Source of the DNA: Terebella lapidaria
Taxonomy: Eukaryota > Annelida > Polychaeta > Terebellida > Terebellidae
NCBI GenBank assembly: GCA_949152475.1
Contig: OX424558.1
Coordinates: forward strand, 37,954,651-38,018,650
Reading direction: 5' to 3'
Length of the DNA stretch: 64,000 bases
Each line of letters opens with the position of its first letter. Position 1 is the first letter of the stretch. The notes beneath the pieces are model-generated. The model made no database searches and was not told the origin of the DNA. It saw only the letters and a list, made by a program, of their open reading frames with translations. Positions 10,525 through 21,300 of the stretch are shown piece by piece. Made by a program: the position numbers and the translations under genes.

Positions 10525-11832
10525 TTATTTAAGTCTGCTTCTGACTAAGAGTTCTTTAAGGTTTTGATGCTTCTTGTAAGCTGTTGCTATTTTAATATCA
10601 CCATCAGTATTTTTGTTGAGTTGTTTCATATGCTTTTTAACAATTTGGGCCGAAAGAGCACCTGTTTTTGAGAAGGGTACTATATACACCAGGTCGAATT
10701 TATTTTTACTTTTGTTCAAAGGGTCATACTTTGTAAATTTTTGAACGTTGAGGCCATGAGGTTCGAAAGTGCCTAGAGTATCAATCCAACAATATTCCCT
10801 TTCAAGTCGCCATTGTTTGTTTAAAAGTTCATCACCAAGATCGGAAACCTGTTCAATTGGTAAAAGAGAAAAACATTCGATGGAAAATTCAGTTTTGCTG
10901 TGAAATTTAGATAGATGACTGTATAATGCATTTTCCTCATTGCAGCTAGTTATTGCAGCACGGTGACGATTGTTTCTGAATTTGAGTGATTTACCGGTTT
11001 CACCTACATATTGTTTTTCGCAAAGCTTACAAGTGTATAGATAAATTATATTTTCTGAGTTGCAATCCAAAGCTGAGTTGATTGAGTAGGTTTGTTCAAA
11101 AACTGATCCCGAGAAATTTTGACAATTTGGAACTAAATGACATGTCTGACATTGTCTAGAATTACAAGGTTTTGAGCCAGACGAGCTGGAAGTGGGCAAT
11201 TGAAAATCAGAACCTAATCTTTCCTCACTGTTCAAAATTCTCAATGTTTCATTCTTGATTTTGCGAAGCCAACGTTTTGAATAGTTACGTTTCGAAAGTG
11301 CCTTGAATAATATTTGACAAGCTGATTCAACATCATCTGGATATGAGAAAATTTGGAAAAATCGCAAAACTTAGGAGTTGATTAGTCCTTTAGAAGTGTG
11401 TTTTGGATGAAAAGAAAGCTTATGCAGCAACTGATGAGTATCCGTTGGCTTGAAGTAAACTTTTGCTTCTAATGTGTTTTCTTTGCTCCTGAACAAAGTA
11501 GGATCCAGAAAATTAACTGAATCAGTATTAATTTCAGCTTTGAACATGAATATTTCGATAAACTGATTAAATTTGGAAATGCCGTGTGGCCAAATGAGGA
11601 AAATGTCATCTAAATACATATAATAGCAATCTGGTTTGAATGGACACTTTTGTAATGCTTGCTTTTCAATTTCAGCGGTATATCTGCATAATGGGGTGCA
11701 TAATTCTGACCCATGGCTGTGCCTGGAACTTGTAGGAATGTCTTGATCATCAATTTCAAAGTTATTACATTTAAGTAAAATTTCCAATAGTTCTATTATA
11801 CATTTGAATAGTTCATCTAAAGTGATTAGCAA
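10525..11832 (-). pseudogene. PLE unit D, dead RT plus GIY-YIG endonuclease
   Basis: Same dead RT half (11,371-11,832) as units A-C, with the same deletion, scrambled motif B and stop. Its endonuclease half (10,525-11,367) instead matches copy F (ERLGSDFQ, FKALSKRNYSKRW with CQIL). It is therefore a mosaic, best explained by recombination or gene conversion inside the array. It occupies the same position relative to F's 5' end as unit A does to L's. Confidence 0.9.
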
Positions 11833-12066
11833 AGAATTTGGATCTAGTTCAAGCTATCGAACTCTATCTAAAAAGTCATACGTATTATATTTATGTATGT
11901 ATGTATGTATGTTTTGGAGAGTATACGTATTATATATGTATGTATGGATGTATGTATGTTTTGGAGAGTATAAAAAATGCACTGGCACAAGATAATTGTA
12001 AGAGTAACACATAACATAAAACAGCAATAAAAATTCAATGAGCGACATTGAACAAATTTTGTTGGA

Positions 12067-13385
12067 TTATTTAAGTTTGCTTCTGACTAAAAGTTCTTTA
12101 AGATTTTGATGCTTCTTGTAAGCTGTTGCTATTTTAATATCACCATCAGTATTTTTGTTGAGTTGTTTCATATGCTTTTTAACAATTTGGGCTGAAAGAG
12201 TACCTGTTTTTGAGAAGGGTACTATATACACCATGTCGAATTTATTTTTACTTTTGTTCAAAGGGTCATACTTTGTAAATTTTTGAACGTTGAGGCCATG
12301 AGGTTCGAAAGTGCCTAGAGTATCAATCCAACAATATTCCCTTTCAAGTCGCCATTGTTTGTTTAAAAGTTCATCACCAAGATCGGAAACCTGTTCAATT
12401 GGTAAAAGAGAAAAACATTCAATGGAAAATTCAGTTTTGCTGTGAAATTTAGATAGATGACTGTATAATGCATTTTCCTCATTGCAGCTAGTTATTGCAG
12501 CACGGTGACGATTGTTTCTGAATTTGAGTGATTTACCGGTTTCACCTACATATTGTTTTTCGCAAAGCTTACAAGTGTATAGATAAATTATATTTTCTGA
12601 GTTGCAATCCAAAGCTGAGTTGATTGAGTAGGTCTGTTCAAAAACTGATCCCGAGAAATTTTGACAATTTGGAACTAAATGACATGTCTGACATTGTCTA
12701 GAATTACAAGGTTTTGAGCCAGACGAGCTGGAAGTGGGCAATTGAAAATCAGCACCTAGTCTTTCCTCACTGTTCAAAATTCTCAATGTTTCATTCTTGA
12801 TTTTGCGAAGCCAACGTTTTGAATAGTTACGTTTCGAAAGTGCCTTGAATAATATTTGACAAGCTGATTCAACATCATCTGGATATGAGCAAATTTGGAA
12901 AAATCGAAAAACTTGGGACTTGATTAGTCCTTTATAAGTGTGTTTTGGATGAAAAGAGAGCTTATGCAACAACTGATGAGTATCCGTTGGCTTGAAGAAA
13001 ACTTTTGCTTCTAATGTGTTTTCTTTGCTCCTGAACAAAGTAGTATCCAAAAAATTAACTGAATCAGTACTAATTTCAGCTTTGAAGTTGATTGATGCCC
13101 TATGAGAATTGAAAATTTCGAGAAACTGGTGAAATTTGGAAATGCCATGTGGCCAAATGAGGAAAATGTCATCTAAATACCTAAAATAGCAATCTGGTTT
13201 GAATGGACACTTTTGTAAAGCTTGCTTTTCAAATTCAGCCATATAAATATCTGCATAATGAGGTGCATATTTCTGACCCATGGCTGTGCCTGAAACTTGT
13301 AGGAATGTCTTACCGTCAAATTCAAAGTCATTACATTTAAGTGAAATTTCCAATAATTCTATTATACCTTTGAATAGTTCATTGT
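12067..13385 (-). pseudogene. PLE unit E, 5'-truncated RT plus GIY-YIG endonuclease
   Basis: Open for 428 codons (12,067-13,353), starting after RT motif A and containing motif B (GTAMGQKYAP), motif C (YLDDIF), FLDTTLF, the CCHH motif and the complete GIY-YIG domain. Unlike A-D it has no internal stop. The 5' truncation falls inside the NNELF segment at 13,385, next to the TATG microsatellite. Lacking the N-terminal RT half, it should be inactive as an RT; the nuclease could fold. Its 3' half resembles unit A. Confidence 0.88.
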
Positions 13386-13484
13386 TTGTTATGTATGTAT
13401 GTATGTATGTTTTGGAGAGTATACGTATTATATATGTATGTATGGATGTATGTATGTATGTATGTATGTATGTATGTATGTATG

Positions 13485-13516
<32 letters not shown>
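13386..13516. repeat. (TATG)n microsatellite at array edge
   Basis: Long, nearly pure TATG run with one PLE tail fragment (TTTTGGAGAG). It marks the right edge of the PLE array and stops about 45 bp before the splice acceptor of the next gene. ORFs reading MYVCMYVC across it are artefacts. Confidence 0.9.
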
Positions 13517-13517
<1 letters not shown>

Positions 13518-13561
13518 GTCTATGTTAAGGCACTACGAGATATGTATGTTATTCTATGCAG

Positions 13562-16500
13562 TACAACATCGAGGCCTTGTATATGCGAGCTCTGAAACAT
13601 GATGTGCTCAGAGAGAATCTAGACGCTCCTGGAGACGTGCAAATAAAAACCCCGACAGTCAAGAGAACCAACAAGGTATTCCTTACGGTGGCCCGGCACT
13701 GCGATCTCGAGACGCGACAGAAGCACTTAATCGACTACAACCAACACGACCATGTCGTCCGAGAACTGGAGAAAGTTGTCGACTCAGTCTTGCACTCTGT
13801 GCACGATGGCTTCTTGTACAAAGGTCACTTCGGTCACGTGGGAAGCTTCGCCGATGAGTGCAGAGTGGGACAGAGCTGGTCTGAAATGGACTTACTCTAC
13901 GTGATAATAAGTAATTTCACTTTTAAGAATCGAGAGGAGGATGTTTGCATTTATGATATCACTACCAGTGGTGGTGAACAACTCAGTGCGAGACGACTCA
14001 TTGCAGAGTTCGCAGATGCAGTGGAGATGGCCCTGCAGACATGCCCACATATTGGAGAGGATAAGGTTCTCCAGCATGGTGGGTACAACTCGCCTCGGTT
14101 CAGTGGTGTCCGATTCAATGGGCCAGCCATCACGATACTCCTGCGGTATGTCCATGAAACTAACAGAGAGCGAGAGGGTATTGATGCAGATACGAGAGAT
14201 AATGACGACATCATGGAGATATCCATTGACCTCACGCCAGCCTTCAAGTTGAGAGTGGACTGTGAAGAAGTCCAGACACTTCGTGCAAATATGAAACCGG
14301 CGCAGGAAATTTTATCCAGGAAGTTGGTTTCAAAGACTGATTTACATTTGATACCGTGTATCAAGGAGGACGCCTGGATTCTGACAACTGCTCAAGTGGA
14401 GGCGAAACTCTTCTCTACTCTGCCCGACAACTCATCCCTGAAAATGGCTTTCGCTCTCGGTAAGATTGTCTGCCATCACAGTGCCTACACAGCTCCCGGC
14501 AGGACAAAATTCCAGGACGGAATCCTCCAAGCAGTAAACATCGCGAAGGAGCGTTCGATTGACGATGAGAGGTGCCAGATCTGGAACAGATCTATGCGCT
14601 ACGCTCACAGTTTCTTGTCAAGCACTGATGGTGCTGCGTTGGGCGAATTCACGAAAGCTGATGTTTCGCTCAACAGCGCAGCAATAAAGCACATCCTCTT
14701 GAAGAAGGCACTCCAAGATCCGCAATTCTTCCGGGAGAGCACACCAGCCGAACAGATCCGCGACTTCAAGACACTGGTCGTCGGAATGTTCAGAGAAATA
14801 AATCAACTGAAAGAATCATGTGTCCCGCATGCTCTCCTCGAAAACACTCATAAATGCATTCTCTTTGTCCAAGTGTGAAGTAATTGGTGATAGCCGGTTG
14901 AAGCTGAAACAATTCATGAGGTCCAAATGTAATCTGGATGACCTCTTCGACAGAGTTAGTATTATTTTTCTTCTACACGTAGTCACATTTCATGTTTCTA
15001 TCATGATAATTTGAACCCGTTTCTTCCCAAGTTTAAGTACATTCATACACGATGGTTGGCCATCGTTTGTGGTTTGGTATCTAACGTGTCGCAACTATAC
15101 TCATACAGGAAATACGTGACGAATTCAAAGAGAGAACTCGCAACACTTTACTGAATCATGCAGCTAGTGGGGGCCAACTACTCATGATTCAACTACTGAT
15201 TGGAGCAGGTATTACCTAAGTGTATTGTGTATTGAAGTGGATGATCATTCACTACCGCATATGAGTATGAATTTCAATATTGTTATGCTGAGGGAAAAGG
15301 TGTAACATTGTAAGGTGCTGCAGTGTCACAACAGTTATGGCACACAGGCACAGACTATTGACAACACCCCTGTGATGGGTTATACCTCTTTATCGTATGG
15401 TCGCCGAATTTTACATTGTTGCCGTACTCTTTGCAATATTTCTGGAGTGGTCACAAATTTCTGTTTCTCAGTGAGGGACACGTGAACCTTGATAATTAAT
15501 GATCTTTGAATTATCGATCGGGAACCGATTACTAGTAAAAAATATTGAATTCGGTCTCAATGACCCCAGACCCGGGTCCAAAACGATAGGTTCCCACATA
15601 ACATTTCTGATCAGCAGTGAAAATTTCGACACATGTATTCACACAAGTTATCGATCGTAAACCAGAATGGAGGAAAGTGAAAGAAACTAACTCAGACAAA
15701 ACCATGAAGGAAATTCCCTGATGAAATAACTGCACATGTTGCAAAGACGATCAAATGTCCTTATGTTATTTGAGTTTCGCTCTAACACCAATGCCACGAA
15801 TGGAACATTGCACCAGGGACAGACTTGAACGCTGAGAGTCGGAAGGGGATGACTGCCCTGCACCGAGCTAGTTCAAATGGACACATCGAAGTGGTCAAGG
15901 AGTTATTGGACCATGACGCTGATGTCCAGCGTGGGCAGCATCAACCGCTGTGTGGCGCTGCACTCCGTGGACAACTTGACGTCATCAAACTGCTTCTCGT
16001 TAGAGGTCTGACCCGACTATTGTTACTTCCTCAGCGCTTTCGTCGTATTAAGAAAATATATTACATACACTATTATATTATTTATGGTTACATTATTATA
16101 TTATTTATGGCTGTAAAATAACATGTCCATATGATTGCAAGGGGCTAAACCTGACATTGAAGACTCGTTTGGAAAGACAGCCTTGTACAAAGCAAGCTTC
16201 AGTGGCCACATTGGTGTGGCTGAGGAGTTGGTGAGGCGAGGTGCATCTGTTGAGAAAGGAAAGTACAAACCACTAGGAGGAGCAGCTGTCAATGGCCAGC
16301 TAGCGCTCGTCAAGTGGCTCATTGAGAAAGGTAGACCTATATGTAGCCCCTATCCTTCCCCGATCACAGGGACTAAATATCTGACGTCAATATAGAATCA
16401 ACCAGAGAGGTGTGGATATTTGGAGGTAGCAATGTTTGTCTTCGGGTGACATTCCCTCATCTATACAATGTCATCATATATCCGTGTGTGTAAACTTCAG

Positions 16501-17520
16501 ACCAAATGAAATTGATTTCTTGGAAAAAAAATACATAGCAAAATTCGAAGAAGAGAATCCGGGATTCACATTGGTATCTCCTAATAATTTCAACATGATG
16601 TAGCAACGTAGATCAAATCGGTGTCAATCTTTGAACAACAAAAACCCATCACGTCACGACCCCTACTCTTCGCTTCAGGTGCTAACGTCAACACGGAGGA
16701 TGACGATGGGAAGACAGCGTTGTACAAGGCAAGTTTCAAGGGGCATCTGGATGTCGCTGAGATCTTGTTGACGGCTGGAGCAAATATTGAGAAGGGGCTC
16801 TATCGTCCCATTGGGGGCGCTGCAATCAATGGGCGATTGGACATGCTGAAATGGCTACTTGAGAGAGGTGAGAATGTGAACCTACCGGCACATACGAAAG
16901 AGGGTCCTTTTTCTGTTGCCTTTAATAACTCGATTACAATTTGAATTTAGACATTTCCGGTAATCAGATGTTTGCATGTGCGTAGGTGCTTCGCTGGTTG
17001 CCGAGGATCCATCAGGTTACACAGCACTATACAAGGCTTGTCTGGGAGGGCAGCTAGCTATTGCCGAGTATTTACTCGAGGTCGGACGTCGGGACGGGAT
17101 AGAACAGCGTGTTCACGTCAACAAGGGTCGATACAAACCACTCCAAGTCGCAGCCCAAAAGGGATTTGTTGATGTCGTTAGTTTTCTTCTGAACAATGGT
17201 GAGCGAACCGACTGTTGTTTTACGTAGATCTATAATAGGCATCTTGATGACCTGTGCATATATATATATAGATTTCTGATATATTTCCGATATACATGTG
17301 CGTAGGATACGTGCACACCTTCCGTGGCACCATATTTCAATGCAATTTCCTTTTAGGGGCAGACGTCGATGCAACAGACGCCGCTAAACACACCGCTTTG
17401 TGGCGAGTGCGGGCAGAGAAAACGAAACTCGAAGACGGCAGAACTTCCTCGGCGGCAGAACTTCACAAGCGTCTAGACAAAATCGAAACATTACTGAGAG
17501 ATATGGCTACACTTGGATAA
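13562..17520 (+). CDS. Mab-21/cGAS-like nucleotidyltransferase with C-terminal ankyrin repeats
   Basis: Exons read from frame and GT-AG borders: 13562-14954 (with a frame change inside 14,820-14,873), 15109-15208, 15817-16005, 16142-16330, 16679-16867, 16986-17198, 17357-17520. Exon 1 has the cGAS/Mab-21 fold signature: a GS motif (VGSFAD, ~96-97 counting from the ATG at 13,556), then E-x-D (SEMDLL, ~110/112) and a third Asp (ISIDLTPAF, ~225). The Mab-21 C-terminal half follows (DAWILTTAQVEAKL, later LKKALQDP and PHALLEN). All three metal-binding acids are present. Exons 2-7 encode ankyrin repeats (TALYKASFSGH, NGQLALVKWLIEKG) and a short coiled-coil tail (ELHKRLDKIETLL). The acceptor TTCTATGCAG at 13,561 suggests upstream exons, possibly beyond the PLE array; alternatively translation starts at the ATG near 13,583. 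A role as an innate nucleic-acid sensor is inferred from family. Confidence 0.82.
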
Positions 17521-18199
17521 AACGCTCTGATTTATACACACCTACTGATTTTGACAGTTGCTGGACATCTGGGGACCTCGAACTTTGGATGTCATAGAGC
17601 GGTCAAGACCTAGACCTGGTCTGAAGGTTAAAGGTTCCACAACATTGTTGGAGTGTCGATCATCGTAAAAAATAACGACTCAATAGATGTGTTTTTAAGA
17701 ACGTCTTTAGATGTTAGCCTCAAAAAGGCATAGTCTGAGAGGTTGTTACAAGATGGACAACGTAAAAGCGACACATGATGCATCGAAAAATGTTATGACT
17801 TTTTATATCTTCATGTTATCATAATGACACCCCCCCCCCCTTGTTATACATTAAAGAGATCAAGATTTGTTGCCGTATTTCATGGTGGGCGAAAATACAA
17901 TAATTACCGTACATATTGTTCATCCTCAAACATGATATTGTATTCGAAGAAATAGATTTATTGAATCCTATATTTTGCCGTGATGCTGTACATCAAAAGT
18001 CAATACAATAGGACATCCCTATCAATTCAATCAATCAAAAATCTATAAAGGCACAATAAGTTTGTTGTTTACGTGATACCCCATTACGAACAATGCTAAG
18101 TGAATAATAGTGAAGGGTGCTCGCACCGGATTTATCTTCCACAACGAGTGTGATTTCATATTTTTCGGAGAAATTCTCTCACTTAAGTTATTATAAAAC
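17521..18199. other. intergenic, convergent 3' ends
   Basis: No ORF of note. ATTAAA at 17,850-17,855 (+) could polyadenylate the ankyrin gene. TTTATT at 17,957-17,962, read as AATAAA on the minus strand, could serve the GGT gene. A C-run lies at about 17,829-17,840. Confidence 0.45.
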
Positions 18200-18348
18200 T
18201 ATGGAAGCTCCGGGCTGCCACACGAGAAAAAAAGTCATTTTAACGAGATAGTTAAATCGTTTTAACGAGATAATATCTCGTTGAAAACGACTTAATATTT
18301 TATCGTTAAAACGACTTGTTTCAAATGTGGCAGCACTGCGCTTCCGTA
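18200..18348. mobile_element. small foldback element FB1 in the 3' flank of GGT-A
   Basis: The ends are inverted: TATGGAAGC with GGCTGCCACA on the left, and its mirror ending CTTCCGTA on the right. TAAAAC flanks both sides (18,194-18,199 and 18,349-18,354). The body is a mirrored array of TTTAACGAGATA-type units. It lies 26 bp beyond the GGT-A stop codon, so it is probably transcribed in the 3' UTR. Confidence 0.75.
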
Positions 18349-18374
18349 TAAAACAGACTAATCATACAATTATT

Positions 18375-21300
18375 TCAATACCCGTCGGGGGCACCATTCT
18401 TTCTGATATCACTGGTTGCCACGATACAAAGGTCATCATATGGGTGGAAGGCCGTGGTGTTACGCTGACAGATATTCTGAATTGCTTGAACGACACAGAA
18501 TATTCCAATGTTTAAATTGAACGTGTGGCCTTTCTTCTCCAATCCGGTCAGAATTTCCTGAAATGAACGGAATAGACAAGTTACTGATTCCAGAAAAAAA
18601 CATTTCGAGGCCTTTTGATGTAGGCACACGCAGTCTATATGCTTGGGTGTTGGATACGGTTGGAACAACAACAACAAATGATTTACTAGGTCTATGACAA
18701 GAACCAGGGCAGTCATGACTATGCTCATAATTCATTTTCGTACCTGTGGCATTTCGGCCTCGTAGCGGACATAATCAGGGAGTAGCTGGTGATGAACTCG
18801 GAATCTGTCCACGGCTTCTGTCAAGTTGTACCCCAGCCACAGGCTGTTCATGATCACCTGATACATACAGATAGTTATATTATGCGCTCAGACGTAGTCG
18901 AACATGTGGACATTGACAGCATGGCACAGCATGAAATGACCAATATTGGACCAGACGGGATGTTAAAGTGACAGCCCCCCCCCCAACCCGATTCCAGAAG
19001 TAATATAATGGCCGGAATGTACCCCTAGCAACGGTTCGTGGGTTGTGTGATGTGTTTTTGTGCTGAGTTTACTGTGGTCATTGTGTATGCCAAAGTGATG
19101 AGATGTGTGTAACACGATGTGATGATAATTGGGATTCTCTTTTTACAAGGACAGTCCTATATATACAACATGGCAGATTTCAAACGTATTTCACTGTTAA
19201 TAGGGGCGTCAGCATTGGCGAACAAACCGATGCTAGGGCCGTTGTTAGAGGTACCTATACCGGCCACCGTACTACTTCCAACATGCGTTCATTCTGTATG
19301 CTGTGATAAAATATATTGCAATTTTGCTGGTCGTTATATTTTTCAATTCACTGTGGTGAACACTCCATAACAGGAATACTGAAAGGGAATCCGGAATGCA
19401 AACAAACGCAATTATCCCAGGTGGGAAAGAACGTATACAATAAATGCAAAATAATGCATATCGATATCCTGCGCCATTACCTCTAAAGTACCACTGATGA
19501 TCCGTGTACCACCTGACGCCCCGGCCACCAGTCGTACCACCCCGGCGCCGTCTTTGACCAGGGTAGGGCTCATGGACGACATTGGGCGCTTGCCAGGTAC
19601 GATGAAGTTGCTAGGCGACGCGGGAAGCCCGAAGCTGTTAGAGGTGTTCGGAGTGGAAAAGTCGTCCATCTCGTTGTTGAAGATAATGCCGGTGCGTGCG
19701 CCCTTCACCTTGCTGCCAAAACTGCAGTGAAATAAATATATTTTTTTGACATTAGAGCGTTGGGGGCGAAGCCCCCAACCCTCTACATGTCTATGTGCTG
19801 ACTTTTTCATGGAGGTTTCATGCCAACCTATCGACGCCCGTTTTGGCATGTAAACGTTTAGAAACCTACTTCGAATGAGAATTTTATTCGTCCTTGACAT
19901 GAAATCTCTCGAATTGATGGTAAACTTTGAATATTCCACACATGTATAATGCATAAATCGATGTGTTAGGTTTGAGAAAATTACGCAAAATGCTGAGATT
20001 GTTTGTAAAACGTCAAAATGGCGGAGCCGATGGAAATTGACGTTCCCAGAATGCAAAGCAAATTTTACCGCAATGACGCGTATTTTGGAGCACACAATCT
20101 CCTGTGCAGCATCCATGTATGCTTGCGTGTGCCGTGTGGCTTTCCTCGGTCTTATGAAGCGAACACAATGATTCGTCTGCGATGCCACGGCTACATTTAC
20201 CATAATTTGACGTATTTTATATGTCAAGGTGTTTGGTTTGCGAAGTCTTCAGAAAATCCTTTATATTTTAAACTGGTCTTTTCATTAACCTAGTGGGCAT
20301 ATATGTTAATTATCATGATATCAGATGCAAATATTCCTCATAGTTTAAAATATTTTTAAGGATATTTCATTAAGGTTCAATACCATTTTAACAGGAGTAT
20401 CTGTTTCATTGAGTTCAAAATGAATGTTTACTTATTAGAAAAATATGAATGAAGTAGGCCTATGTTTCCATCATAATATACGGGAATGAATTGGAATCAT
20501 TTAAGGGAGGATATCATTATGGTAGCATTTTTATTTGGAGGGGGGGGGGGGTTACGTTGAGTAGAATACATTCCGCTGTCGTGGTGCTGATGGTGTGCTC
20601 GAGCTCTAATGTCGACTCTCACAGTTAGCTGTATTTTCTTGTTATAGATTCTGCATCTGCAATGTGGTGAATATGTTTTGTTGCGTGTAGTATAGTGCCT
20701 CTGTGAGGTATCGCTTTGCAATCACTTGTCAACTCGATTCTGAAAGGGGTTTATAGACGGATGACGTAATGTCACAGGCACAAATCTCGACAAGATGACA
20801 GCTAGCGACATACACCTAACAACTGTGCACGTACATAATTTTTGCACGTACTATGTATTGATAGAAGCAGTGACTCCCACGACAGACCCGTCAGGACCGT
20901 AGACAGAGAGGTGAGTGGTACCGGCGTCCTCAACCAGCTCGAAGCCTGGCTCATAATCCGTGAAGTTCAACACGGAAAAGTCACTAATTTTGGCTCGAGT
21001 CTCTTCAGCGTAACCCTTGTCTTGTAGGCGATCTTTCCACTGTGGGTAAAGAACAAGTACAGATTATTTGCCTGACAAGTGGAATATCGCTCATTATGAG
21101 CATAGATTTAACTGTTTTCCACAGTTTCTTCCAACTAAACCAAAAGCGCGTTATTCTATCGCGTTTTCTTAAGCTACGTTACTATTCTGTAAATCAGCTT
21201 CAAATTTCCTACAGTCGTGACAATACTCAATAAGATACCATACATGCCAATATATTGGTATTGAGAATGTGAATATATTGGCATTATCAATACCAGTGGA

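Noticed and set aside
1..13390. PLE array as a telomere-associated cluster
   Set aside because: No telomeric repeats (TTAGGG-type) found; the junction repeat is TATG and unique genes follow directly.
13280..13595. ORFs rich in MYVCMYVC
   Set aside because: Translation of the TATG microsatellite.
19412..20227. 271-codon minus-strand ORF
   Set aside because: Only its part at 19,481-19,721 is a GGT exon; the rest is intron read through.
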